DNA from: a virus
Strand: one strand, 5' to 3'
IMG/VR virus record: IMGVR_UViG_3300028782_000005
Span: 1-25,992 of that record
DNA: 25,992 nt
Each line of letters begins with the position of its first letter. The stretch's first letter is position 1. Under the pieces are notes generated by a model. That model saw nothing but the letters and a program-made list of their open reading frames with translations, ran no database searches and was not told where the DNA came from. Positions 6,971-14,334 of the stretch are shown one piece after another. Position numbers and translations under genes: made by a program.

Positions 6971-7521
6971 GAGAACTTGCGCAACACATCCTCACCAACG
7001 CCAATGCGTTCGAGTGGTCCCTGCAAGGCATGGGCTTGCTCCGACTTCACCTGCCAAACCACTGCCGGCTGCATGTCTGGGACTCGCGGTTCCGCAAGCC
7101 GGGCGTCAGCATGATCCACGACCACCTGCAGTGGGGCCTGCACTCGACCATCCTTGCCGGGGTGATGACGAACCGCCGCTACGTCGAAGACGCGAACGGC
7201 ACGGAGGTCATGCACATGACTATCAAGCCGGGGTACGGGTACTTCAAGAAGTCGGAACCCGCGGGTATTCGGCTGCGAGCCCTCCCTGCTGAGTTCTACC
7301 GCCCTGGAGAGACCTACTCGCAAGAGCCGAACGAGATCCACGAGACCGACGCCGACGACGGCACCGTCACGTTCATGCGCAAGTCGCCCACCACCGACGA
7401 GTCGGCCCGGGTGTTCTGGCCCCTTGGCCAGGAGTGGGGCAGCGCCGAACCGCGGATCGCGACCGCGGGTGAGGTGACCGCGATCACCGAGCACGCGCTG
7501 AAGCGGTGGTTCGGGGTATGA
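6967..7521 (+). CDS. Cupin-like protein, possible metal-dependent oxygenase or isomerase
   Basis: This 184-aa protein looks like a cupin. Motif 1 is MIHDHLQWGLHS (H51, H53, H59) and motif 2 is YSQEPNEIHET (E120, H126), separated by about 60 residues as in cupins. Cupins bind a metal and include dioxygenases, isomerases and sugar epimerases; the substrate cannot be told. The GTG start overlaps the previous stop (GTGA). It opens the accessory block of glycan-type enzymes. Medium confidence in fold, low in reaction. Confidence 0.75.
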   Translation: MRELAQHILTNANAFEWSLQGMGLLRLHLPNHCRLHVWDSRFRKPGVSMIHDHLQWGLHSTILAGVMTNRRYVEDANGTEVMHMTIKPGYGYFKKSEPAGIRLRALPAEFYRPGETYSQEPNEIHETDADDGTVTFMRKSPTTDESARVFWPLGQEWGSAEPRIATAGEVTAITEHALKRWFGV

Positions 7522-8120
7522 GCAAGCTGCTCGACTGGTCCGGCAAGACCTGCGTCATCCTGGCCAGTGGCCCAGGTCTCACCGAGGAGCAGGTCGAGCA
7601 CGTCGGCGGCAGTACCGGCCCTTTGAGGTCGATTGCCGTCAACTCCACCTTCAAGCCCGCGCCCTGGGCCGACGTAGCGTACGCAGGCGACATGCAGTGG
7701 TGGAAGAAGTACCACAAGGAGGTCCCCGCGCCGATGCAGCGCTGGACCTGCGACCACCAGGCTGAGCACCACTACAAGATCAACCGCGTGAAGGGTGTCA
7801 ACCGGCCCGGCCTGGGCCTGAACGTGCTGCACACGGGCGGGAACAGCGGGTACCAGGCGATCAATCTCGCGTTCCTGTTCGGCTGCCGGCGGATCCTGCT
7901 TCTGGGCTTCACCATGCGGGTGATCGACGGCCGCAAGCACTGGCATCCAGACCACCCGGCACCCCTCACTCAGGTGGTGCTTCCAGATGAGTGGCGCCAC
8001 AAGTTCACGAAGATGGCGGATGATCTCAAGGCTCACGGCTGCACGGTTGTGAACTGCGATCCCTTGAGCGCGCTGACCTGTTTCCCGATGAGCACAATCG
8101 AAGAGGAGTTGAGGACATGA
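7518..8120 (+). CDS. MptE/DUF115-like phage protein
   Basis: This 200-aa protein begins with a Rossmann-like segment, VILASGPGLTEEQ (13-25), followed by IAVNSTFKPAPWADVAYAGD (39-58), LHTGGNSGYQAI (104-115) and HWHPDHP (141-147). This order resembles phage and bacterial proteins of the 6-hydroxymethylpterin pyrophosphokinase MptE-like/DUF115 group, some members of which work in glycan transfer or flagellin glycosylation. ATG at 7518 overlaps the previous stop. The reaction is unknown; a nucleotide-sugar or pterin-type substrate is inference. Confidence 0.75.
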   Translation: MSKLLDWSGKTCVILASGPGLTEEQVEHVGGSTGPLRSIAVNSTFKPAPWADVAYAGDMQWWKKYHKEVPAPMQRWTCDHQAEHHYKINRVKGVNRPGLGLNVLHTGGNSGYQAINLAFLFGCRRILLLGFTMRVIDGRKHWHPDHPAPLTQVVLPDEWRHKFTKMADDLKAHGCTVVNCDPLSALTCFPMSTIEEELRT

Positions 8121-8518
8121 ACAGTATCCCGATACCTGAAGGCATGCCGGGTTTGATCTCGGCAACGTTGGTCGGCAGCCGCGTGACGTGCAGTCCGCCA
8201 CCCGCCGACACCGACCTGGACGTGCTGGTACTGGTAGGCGAGGACCAGTGGGACGAAGCTCAAGCGTTCCTGGTGGCGAACGGCTACGGACACGACGGTT
8301 CGGACATCAGCGACAAACTCGGCTTCGTGTCCGACTCGTGCTTCAAGTCCTACTCGCTCGGCGAGGTGAACATCATCGTCACACACGACGGGGATTTCCA
8401 CGATCGGTTCTTGGCTGCGTCGTCGGTCGCCAAACGGTTGAACCTGCTGCAGAAAGCTGACCGTGTAGCGCTGTTCCAGGCTGTGCTCTACGGCAACTCT
8501 TGCGTGGACTTCTCGTGA
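8117..8518 (+). CDS. Small nucleotidyltransferase-like protein
   Basis: This 133-aa protein shows the minimal nucleotidyltransferase signature: GSR (20-22) followed by DTDLDVLVLV (31-40), with D33 and D35 as likely metal ligands. The rest is a compact alpha/beta domain, shorter than most sugar or tRNA nucleotidyltransferases, like the phage and MNT-type single-domain forms. It could transfer a nucleotide to a small molecule or a protein. No HEPN partner gene is next to it, so a toxin-antitoxin pair is not supported. Confidence 0.72.
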   Translation: MNSIPIPEGMPGLISATLVGSRVTCSPPPADTDLDVLVLVGEDQWDEAQAFLVANGYGHDGSDISDKLGFVSDSCFKSYSLGEVNIIVTHDGDFHDRFLAASSVAKRLNLLQKADRVALFQAVLYGNSCVDFS

Positions 8519-8835
8519 GCAGCACTGAAGCCTATGTCGTGGACGGCGGTGAAGAACGCCGTCTGCGCAACCCCAACGAAGGTCCGGACGGCGAGATGGT
8601 ACCGACAGGCGTGCAGCGGCGGGCTGGGCTCACCGGCGTGCTCCACCTGCTGGACCAGATCGCCCGGCGCGACGAGAGCCGTGACTTCCGAGTCGCGGCA
8701 CGCGCTCAGGCGAACGTCGTCCGCGGGCTCCTGGGCCTGGAGACCAAGGACTACGGTGGTGAGGTCCAGGCCTCGCCTTCGCAACTGAAGATCGGCAACG
8801 TCACCGACGTGCTGGTGATCGAGAACAAGCCATGA
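8515..8835 (+). CDS. Hypothetical protein (106 aa)
   Basis: The frame starts at GTG 8515, overlapping the previous stop, and overlaps the next ATG at 8832. The protein is soluble with a helical centre (LTGVLHLLDQIARRDESRDF, residues 39-58, then VRGLLGLETKDYG). No family recognised. A link to a terminase small subunit was considered from size alone and is not supported. Confidence 0.72.
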   Translation: MSSTEAYVVDGGEERRLRNPNEGPDGEMVPTGVQRRAGLTGVLHLLDQIARRDESRDFRVAARAQANVVRGLLGLETKDYGGEVQASPSQLKIGNVTDVLVIENKP

Positions 8836-9626
8836 GCCGTATTGCCGTCGTCAAGGTTCGCAAAGAGCCGCACTACCGCCGCCAGGCCATCGAGTCGGGC
8901 CTCCTGCGCTGCGGGTTCGCGCTCGCGGCCAGCATCAAGGCCCCGCAACTCCACAAGGACGACTGGCTGGTGCTCTGGAACCGCAAAGCTGGCGTCGAGG
9001 AGGCGGAGGCCGAGGACTGGGAGCGCCGGGGCGGCAGCGTCATCGTCATGGAGAATGGCTACTTAGCTAAGGTAGACAAGACCATGTACGCGATCAGCGT
9101 GGGCCAGCACAACGGCGCGGGCTGGTTCCCGGTGGGCGACGAGGACCGATTCACGAAGCTCGGGTTCGAGATCAAGCCGTGGCGCGAGGGTGGTGAGTAC
9201 GTGCTGGTGTGCGCACAGCGCGGCATCGGCTCGAAGCTCATGGCCAGCCCGCCAGGGTGGGATCGCAAGATGGCCGAAAGCCTCAAGAAGATCATTCTGC
9301 TTCCGGTCAAGGTGAGGTCTCACCCTGGCAATTTCGTCGCCAAGGTGCCGCTGGTGACCGACTTGGCGAAGGCTGAATCGTGCGTCATCTGGTCCAGCGG
9401 CTCAGGGGTCAGGGCTCTGGTGGAGGGCGTGCCGGTGAACTACAGCGCGCCTCACTGGGTCTGCGAGCAGGCAGCAATCTCGTGGAGAGCGCGTCACGGT
9501 GGTGGGGTTCCGGTTTGCGACCTGTACCGTAAAGAGGCCCTCCACCGCATGAGCCACGGGCAGTGGCACGTAGACGAAATCACAACCGGCGAACCCTTCG
9601 CCAGAATCTTGGAAGGACTGAAATGA
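8832..9626 (+). CDS. Glycosyltransferase-like protein, copy A of a related pair
   Basis: This 264-aa protein looks like a short GT-B-type or capsule-synthesis-type protein. Recognisable parts are WLVLWNRKAG (45-54), VIVMENGYL (70-78), LGFEIKPWREGGEYVLVCAQ (110-129), PVKVRSHPGN (158-167, an RPHP-like motif), VIWSSGSGVRALVEGVPVNY (185-204) and QWHVDEITTGEPF (244-256). The same series is found in the 244-aa protein at 9781, so the two are paralogues. A sugar or sugar-phosphate donor binding site is inferred from the SSGSG-EGVPV segment. ATGA overlaps at both ends. Confidence 0.75.
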   Translation: MSRIAVVKVRKEPHYRRQAIESGLLRCGFALAASIKAPQLHKDDWLVLWNRKAGVEEAEAEDWERRGGSVIVMENGYLAKVDKTMYAISVGQHNGAGWFPVGDEDRFTKLGFEIKPWREGGEYVLVCAQRGIGSKLMASPPGWDRKMAESLKKIILLPVKVRSHPGNFVAKVPLVTDLAKAESCVIWSSGSGVRALVEGVPVNYSAPHWVCEQAAISWRARHGGGVPVCDLYRKEALHRMSHGQWHVDEITTGEPFARILEGLK

Positions 9627-9784
9627 GCGACGAGGAAATGAAGCGTGACGCGGCCCGCTGGCGCTGGCTGCGCGAGCAGTCGAAGCAGGTGGCGCCTGTG
9701 GCGGCCGTGGTGTGGCAGACGCCACCCTTCGACGCCACCGACCTGGACACCGCGGCGGATCGCTACGTGGAGCATGACGAATGA
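9623..9784 (+). CDS. Small phage protein (53 aa)
   Basis: The 53-aa protein begins MSDEEMKRDAARWRWLREQ, a sequence type seen in many short phage proteins of unknown function. ATG at 9623 overlaps the previous stop and its own stop overlaps the ATG at 9781. An in-frame upstream start at 9563 is rejected because it runs through the end of the glycosyltransferase-like gene. Confidence 0.75.
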   Translation: MSDEEMKRDAARWRWLREQSKQVAPVAAVVWQTPPFDATDLDTAADRYVEHDE

Positions 9785-10515
9785 CCCCCTACCCCACCCT
9801 TGGCAAGCCGAAAGCCAAAGTCCTCCTCGACGCCTTCATGGAGGGCTGCGGCGATCTGAAGGAGAACGCCGCGGTCTTCTACGGCGTCAACGAGACCAAC
9901 ATCGAGCACTGGCGCGAGGTGCGCCGGTTCCGGCGGCCGTACTACTCGATCGACAACTCGTACTTCGACCAGACCCGCGGCTTCAAGGAGCCGCACGCGC
10001 AGTTCCGGATCACGAGGAACAGGTTCCAAGTGCCCGCGGTGGACCTCAAGTCTGACGGCTTTCGGTTCGCGGCGTTGGGCATCAAGCTGCAGCCGTGGCG
10101 GCACCCGACCGCCACCAGCCACACGCTGGTGTGTCCGCAGTCGGACGCGTTCATGCGTGACATCGCCCAGTACCCGGGCGACTGGGCGAAGGACACGATG
10201 CAGAGCCTGGCCCACGCCTCGCCGGTGGTGTTCCGCGCGTGGGGCCGCGACAAGCTGAAAGCTGCAAGCACCCTGCCGCACGACCTGGAGAACGCGCACC
10301 TGCTCGTGACCCACAGCTCCGCCGCCGCGGTTACGGCGCTCATCCACGGGGTGCCGGTTCAGGTGTCGAGCATGTCGGCGCTGTGGGGTTGCAATTTTGA
10401 CGTTGGCAACGACAATTGCCCGGTCCGGCTCAACGTCATGGGTGTGCTGGCGGACAACCAATTTTCACTTTTGGAAATCAAACAGGGGGTGGCGTGGAAA
10501 TGGCTAAGCAAGTGA
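9781..10515 (+). CDS. Glycosyltransferase-like protein, copy B of a related pair
   Basis: This 244-aa protein follows copy A segment by segment: AVFYGVNE (31-38), YYSIDNSYF (54-62), LGIKLQPWRHPTATSHTLVC (99-118), VVFRAWGRDK (149-158), LLVTHSSAAAVTALIHGVPV (174-193) and NQFSLLEIKQGVAW (226-239). The positively charged loop FRAWGRDK replaces VRSHPGN, so the presumed active site differs and the two may act on different acceptors. It overlaps the 53-aa gene by ATGA and the next methyltransferase by 16 bases. Confidence 0.73.
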   Translation: MTPYPTLGKPKAKVLLDAFMEGCGDLKENAAVFYGVNETNIEHWREVRRFRRPYYSIDNSYFDQTRGFKEPHAQFRITRNRFQVPAVDLKSDGFRFAALGIKLQPWRHPTATSHTLVCPQSDAFMRDIAQYPGDWAKDTMQSLAHASPVVFRAWGRDKLKAASTLPHDLENAHLLVTHSSAAAVTALIHGVPVQVSSMSALWGCNFDVGNDNCPVRLNVMGVLADNQFSLLEIKQGVAWKWLSK

Positions 10516-11057
10516 AAAGCGGATGGTTCACAACTCCCGGTCGCCCCGGCGACCGCACGCTCCAGGACCAGATGAAGGGCTTGGACCACGTGTTCGAGTT
10601 CGTCCACGGCAAGACCGTGCTCGACATCGGTTGTGCTGAGGGCATGCTCACGGCCGAGATGGCTCACCGCGGCGCGGTGGCGGTGCACGGCGTCGAGGTG
10701 GTCAAGGCCCACGTCGAGACCGGCCGCAGGGTGCACGCAGACCTGGCGGCCTGCTTCGAGGTCGGCGACGCCAACGTGTGGGTTCCGAAGCGCAAGTACC
10801 ACGTCGTGCTGCTGCTGGCGGTGCTCCACAAGCTGAAGAACCCCACCGAGGCGTGCGCCCGGTTCGCGGACGCAGCCATCGACATGGTGGTCATTCGCCT
10901 GCCGCCCGAGCACGCACCCACGATCATCGACTCGCGCAGCGGTAACAACCCCCACCACATCGACCGAGTGATGGAGGTTCGGGGCTGGCGGTTGGAGCGG
11001 GTGACGCGTGGGCACTTCATCGAGTGGTGCGGGACGTACGTGAGGAGTGGCGCGTGA
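10500..11057 (+). CDS. Class I SAM-dependent methyltransferase 1
   Basis: This 185-aa protein has the Rossmann motif I VLDIGCAEGMLTAEM (40-54), an acidic residue after strand 2 (GVEVVK, E66), and a strand-4 segment VVLLLAVLHKLKNP (102-115). It resembles small-molecule or glycan methyltransferases of the type 11/25 class. The acceptor is unknown. ATG at 10500 has a GGGGG ribosome binding site ten bases upstream; a GTG at 10494 is possible but too close to it. It shares 16 bases with the previous gene. Confidence 0.85.
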   Translation: MAKQVKSGWFTTPGRPGDRTLQDQMKGLDHVFEFVHGKTVLDIGCAEGMLTAEMAHRGAVAVHGVEVVKAHVETGRRVHADLAACFEVGDANVWVPKRKYHVVLLLAVLHKLKNPTEACARFADAAIDMVVIRLPPEHAPTIIDSRSGNNPHHIDRVMEVRGWRLERVTRGHFIEWCGTYVRSGA

Positions 11058-11275
11058 AGATGGAAGTCAAGCACTACGATGCTGAGGCCCGGAAGTTCCT
11101 CGCGAATCTGAAGACCCACAAGGAGGACCCCGATCGGCGGGAGGTGGTCGGTCAGATCACGGTGGAGTCCCGCGGACGGCAGTTCGTCAGGAACATCCGG
11201 GACGGGGATGTCCTGGACATCGAAGCTGTACAACGAGAGGTTCAGACCCTCCACACCAAGAGGCGCAAGCTGTGA
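11054..11275 (+). CDS. Hypothetical protein (73 aa)
   Basis: This is a 73-aa basic, mixed alpha/beta protein. GTG at 11054 overlaps the previous stop and lies about seven bases after GAGGAG; an ATG at 11060 in the same frame is an alternative. No family recognised. It sits between two methyltransferase genes and is translationally coupled to both. Confidence 0.72.
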   Translation: MKMEVKHYDAEARKFLANLKTHKEDPDRREVVGQITVESRGRQFVRNIRDGDVLDIEAVQREVQTLHTKRRKL

Positions 11276-11796
11276 CCGACCTGACCCCGCTGTACCGTGA
11301 CATGGCCGCAGGCGGCCAGTCGTTCTTCGGCCTCTCGATTCTTCAGCACGAGAAGACGATCCGCAAGCTGGTCCGCAAAACCGGCGCCAAGACGATCCTC
11401 GACTACGGCTGCGGTCGCGGGGACGCCTGGGGCGCTGGTGGTAACCTGCACCGCGACATCGGCGTCAAGCGCAAGGACGTGACGCTGTACGACCCGGCGT
11501 TCAAGGGCAACGCCCGGGTGCTGCCCGAGGGCCGCAAGTTCGACGGCGTGCTCTGTAGTGACGTGCTGGAGCACGTGCCTCGCGAGGACGTGGACGCGCT
11601 GATCGACAGGCTGTTCGGGCACGCCAAGCTGTTCGTCTGGGCCAGCGTCTGCTGCCGGCCGGCCAAGAAGTGCTTTCCGGACGGCACCAACCTGCACGTC
11701 ACCATCGAGCCGTACGAGTGGTGGCTCAAGAAGTTCCACGGCATGAACGCAACGCGGGTTGCGCCTCTCGACTTCTGCTTGACGGAGACACCATGA
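11272..11796 (+). CDS. Class I SAM-dependent methyltransferase 2
   Basis: This 174-aa protein shows motif I ILDYGCGRGDAWG (42-54), a post-II acidic segment YDPAF (73-77) and motif IV-like DGVLCSDVLEHVP (91-103), typical of class I methyltransferases acting on small molecules or glycans. The N-terminal MTDLTPLYRDMAAGGQSFFG is common in phage members. It is not closely similar to methyltransferase 1, so it probably modifies a different position. GTG start, GTGA overlap upstream, ATGA overlap downstream. Confidence 0.86.
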   Translation: MTDLTPLYRDMAAGGQSFFGLSILQHEKTIRKLVRKTGAKTILDYGCGRGDAWGAGGNLHRDIGVKRKDVTLYDPAFKGNARVLPEGRKFDGVLCSDVLEHVPREDVDALIDRLFGHAKLFVWASVCCRPAKKCFPDGTNLHVTIEPYEWWLKKFHGMNATRVAPLDFCLTETP

Positions 11797-12023
11797 CCGA
11801 TGCTGACATTCACCGGCTTACCCAGATGCCGGACAAGGAACTCATCCAGTACCTGAAGACCCTCCCGGGAGCCTTGACCGTAGAAGTGGCAAGGAGCCTT
11901 CTCGTGCGCCTGGACCGCCTGCACGCGGCGGTTGATGACGTGGCGGATGACGTGGGGCGGTACACACGAGGTGATCCGCAACACCCGCTCCGAGCCGCGA
12001 TGGTGTTCCATGGGTCTCGGTGA
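11793..12023 (+). CDS. Hypothetical small helical protein (76 aa)
   Basis: The 76-aa protein (starts MTDADIHRLTQMPDKEL) looks helical, with Leu and Val spacing suggesting a coiled coil at about 30-55. ATG at 11793 overlaps the previous stop. Its 3' end lies inside the next glycosyltransferase gene in another frame, by some 50 bases if that gene starts at 11971. The C-terminal part may therefore be shaped by the overlap. Function unknown. Confidence 0.65.
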   Translation: MTDADIHRLTQMPDKELIQYLKTLPGALTVEVARSLLVRLDRLHAAVDDVADDVGRYTRGDPQHPLRAAMVFHGSR

Positions 12024-12759
12024 TTTTTTGATGGCATCCGGCCGAGCCCGGAAGCTGTACCAGGAGAACAAGCTCCCGGTGCTCATCCTTGGCCGGAACG
12101 GGACTCGCGCCTGGTCCGACCTCTGGGATGGTTTGCCATACATCGCCCGCCGGCCTGCGGGCCGCCGGTACCAGACCATCGTGGACGGCTCGGGCGTGCG
12201 CCCCTACATCGCGGCCAAGACCGCGGAGCGGTGGACGTGGAAGCCGTACGGCCCCACGCCGGCCCAGATCGTGTTCACGCCTGCCGAGCTGGCGTTCGCG
12301 GAGCTGTACCGCGGGATGGTGATGGTCGAACCGAACGTGAAGGCCATCGGGCACACGAACAAGGCCTGGAGTTGGGGTCGGTGGCAGGAGGTGGTGCGCG
12401 CGATGCCGGAAACGCGGTTCGTGCAGTGCATCTCGAACGGTCTCCAGCCGACCTTGCACGGCGTGTCGTGGGTGGTGTCGCCGTCCTTCCGCCACGCCTG
12501 CGCCGTGCTCTCGGTCTGCAAGGCGTTCGTCGGTACTGAGGGCGGCCTCATGCACGCGGCTGCGGCCGTGGGCACACCGGCCGTGGTATTGTTCAGCGAG
12601 TTCATCAGCCCGGACATCACCGGCTACACCGCGCACCGCAACATCCGGCATGCCGGGCCAGCGTGCGGCATGCGCACCGACTGCCCCGGCTGCCGGACGT
12701 CCATGGAAGCCATCTCGGTTGACGAGGTGGTTCGCAACTTGAAGGAGATCCTGGAATGA
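11971..12759 (+). CDS. Glycosyltransferase, GT9/heptosyltransferase-like
   Basis: This protein of about 262 aa has an ADP-heptose:LPS-heptosyltransferase-like layout. SMGLGDFLMASGRARKLY (13-30) is the N-terminal GD loop and helix, VLILGRNG (37-44) follows, and CKAFVGTEGGLMHAAAAVG (183-201) with GTPAVVLF (201-208) is the nucleotide-sugar binding part. CGMRTDCPGCRTSM (232-245) is a Cys-rich tail also seen in relatives. It probably transfers a sugar from an NDP-sugar. The start is uncertain: GTG 11971 keeps the first beta strand; TTG 11932, ATG 11935, ATG 11947 or ATG 12010 are alternatives. Confidence 0.82.
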   Translation: MIRNTRSEPRWCSMGLGDFLMASGRARKLYQENKLPVLILGRNGTRAWSDLWDGLPYIARRPAGRRYQTIVDGSGVRPYIAAKTAERWTWKPYGPTPAQIVFTPAELAFAELYRGMVMVEPNVKAIGHTNKAWSWGRWQEVVRAMPETRFVQCISNGLQPTLHGVSWVVSPSFRHACAVLSVCKAFVGTEGGLMHAAAAVGTPAVVLFSEFISPDITGYTAHRNIRHAGPACGMRTDCPGCRTSMEAISVDEVVRNLKEILE

Positions 12760-13406
12760 AACTTCACAAAGGCTGGTGGTTCCCGGACCATGAGCAGCAC
12801 CTCACGGCCTGGATGGACAGCAAGAAGAACAAGGTCGAGATGAACGGTCGGTCGGCCTACCAAGGATCGAAACAGATCGCGGCGCTCAAGCGCTGCACTT
12901 CGTTCCGGCTGGCCGTGGATGTCGGAGCGCACGTCGGGCTCTGGAGCCGCAACCTGGCGTTCGCGTTCGACACCGTGTTCGCCTTCGAGCCGGTAGCCGA
13001 ACACCGCGAGTGCTTCCAGAAGAACGTCACTGGAGTTGGCCAAGTCACTCTGTTGCCGTACGCGCTCGGGGCCAAGCCCAGCATGGTCTCCATTGACACC
13101 GAAGTCGGAAGCAGCGGTAACAGCGCGGTGGGCGGGCCTGGTGAGATCGAGATGCGCACCCTCGACAGCTTCGGGCTCAACGACCTGGACTTCCTGAAGA
13201 TCGACACCGAAGGCTTTGAAGAGAACGTCCTGCGCGGCGGTGAGCAGACGATCAAGGCTTGCAAGCCAGTGATCGTCGTGGAGCAGAAGCGGGAGATGGC
13301 CTCGCGGTTCGGGCTACCCACGCTGGGCGCCGTGCACCTCCTGGAGTCGTGGGGCTACAAGGTGGTCGAGGAGATAAGCGGTGACTACATCTTGGTGCCG
13401 ACATGA
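12756..13406 (+). CDS. FkbM family methyltransferase
   Basis: This 216-aa protein is an FkbM-type SAM-dependent O-methyltransferase. It shows AVDVGAHVGLWSR (53-65, SAM-binding motif I), VFAFEPVAEH (74-83) and the diagnostic LDFLKIDTEGFEENVLRGG (144-162). FkbM enzymes methylate hydroxyls of sugars or polyketides, which fits the neighbouring glycosyltransferases. Length is normal for the family. ATGA overlaps at both ends. Confidence 0.93.
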   Translation: MKLHKGWWFPDHEQHLTAWMDSKKNKVEMNGRSAYQGSKQIAALKRCTSFRLAVDVGAHVGLWSRNLAFAFDTVFAFEPVAEHRECFQKNVTGVGQVTLLPYALGAKPSMVSIDTEVGSSGNSAVGGPGEIEMRTLDSFGLNDLDFLKIDTEGFEENVLRGGEQTIKACKPVIVVEQKREMASRFGLPTLGAVHLLESWGYKVVEEISGDYILVPT

Positions 13407-13603
13407 AACTCAAGAAGTACATCGTGGACGGGAAACCGGTAGAGGCCGGAACGCACAGGTCGGCGCTACGGAAAGCACGGGGCTACAAGTCCTTCCCTGG
13501 GCACCACGTGGAGGAGTGCGCTGAAGGAACTGAAGGCTGTGCTCGTGTCGAGGACGGCGACGGGAATCTGATCTGTTGGGTAGTCGAAGTGGAGCACGGT
13601 TGA
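13403..13603 (+). CDS. Hypothetical protein (66 aa)
   Basis: This is a 66-aa basic protein with two Cys (ECAEGTEGCARV, residues 38-49) and a beta-rich C-terminus. It overlaps the FkbM gene by ATGA and ends two bases before the next ATG. No family recognised. Confidence 0.75.
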   Translation: MKLKKYIVDGKPVEAGTHRSALRKARGYKSFPGHHVEECAEGTEGCARVEDGDGNLICWVVEVEHG

Positions 13604-13605
13604 AC

Positions 13606-14301
13606 ATGAGAATCCTGATCGGCTACGACGAACGCGAAGCGGAAGCCGCGCGTGTCGCGCTCAAGTCGCTGCGCAGCGTGTCCAACGTGCCGGCTGAACT
13701 GCTGGACGCGGAGAAGCTGGCGGCCCACGGCCTGCTCAACAGGCTCGGCGACCACCGGGGCGGCCAGGACTATGACCTGGTGTCCAACGCGAAGAAGAGC
13801 ACCCGCTTCGCGGTCTCGCGCTTCCTCACTCCGATCCTGTGCCAGGAGGGTTTCGCACTCTTCACCGACTGCGACGTGGTGTTCCTGCGCAACCCGGAAG
13901 AGATGTTGAACGAGATCGAACCGGGCAAGGCCGTCTACGTCGTGAAGCACGACTACACGCCATCCACCCGGTTCAAGATGGTGAATCAGGAGCAGAGCAA
14001 CTACGTCAGGAAAAACCAATCTTCGGTGATGTTGTTCGACTGCTCCCACCCCGCCAACCGCCGGCTCACGCTCTGGGACGTGAACAACCGGCCTGGCCGC
14101 GACCTGCACAGGTTTTACTGGCTGCACGACGACGAGATCGGTGACCTGAGCCCGGCCTGGAACTGGCTCTGCGACGAAGTAGAGAGGCCCGACAACCTGG
14201 GCATAGCCCATATGACTCTAGGAGGGCCTTGGATACCAGGCTGGGTCACCGGTAAGGGGTGTTTCGACAACGAGTGGTGGGAGGCGGCGCGCAATGAGTG
14301 A
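13606..14301 (+). CDS. GT-A type glycosyltransferase with DxD motif
   Basis: This 231-aa protein shows the GT-A signature FALFTDCDVVFLRNP (83-97, with D88 and D90 as the metal- and nucleotide-binding DxD). A C-terminal AHMTLGGPWIPG (201-212) resembles the His-Gly-Pro-Trp segment of GT8-like enzymes. It begins MRILIGYDEREAEA, the usual first strand of phage members. It probably uses a UDP- or similar sugar donor. ATG 13606 is two bases after the previous stop. It is the last gene of the plus-strand run and faces the spanin genes. Confidence 0.88.
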   Translation: MRILIGYDEREAEAARVALKSLRSVSNVPAELLDAEKLAAHGLLNRLGDHRGGQDYDLVSNAKKSTRFAVSRFLTPILCQEGFALFTDCDVVFLRNPEEMLNEIEPGKAVYVVKHDYTPSTRFKMVNQEQSNYVRKNQSSVMLFDCSHPANRRLTLWDVNNRPGRDLHRFYWLHDDEIGDLSPAWNWLCDEVERPDNLGIAHMTLGGPWIPGWVTGKGCFDNEWWEAARNE

Positions 14302-14317
14302 GAACGCCCTCGTCCAC

Positions 14318-14333
14318 AAGGCGGCCGGGCCTT
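14318..14333. terminator. Weak terminator-like hairpin at the convergent junction
   Basis: A 5-bp stem (AAGGC with GCCTT, six-base loop) followed by TCT lies in the 33-base gap between the two converging transcription units. The stem is short and the T-run poor, so this is only a candidate. No better terminator is visible in the gap. Confidence 0.2.
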
Positions 14334-14334
14334 T

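Noticed and set aside
8117-8518. A MNT/HEPN-type toxin-antitoxin pair
   Set aside because: Only the nucleotidyltransferase-like half is seen; neighbours show no HEPN RX4-6H motif.
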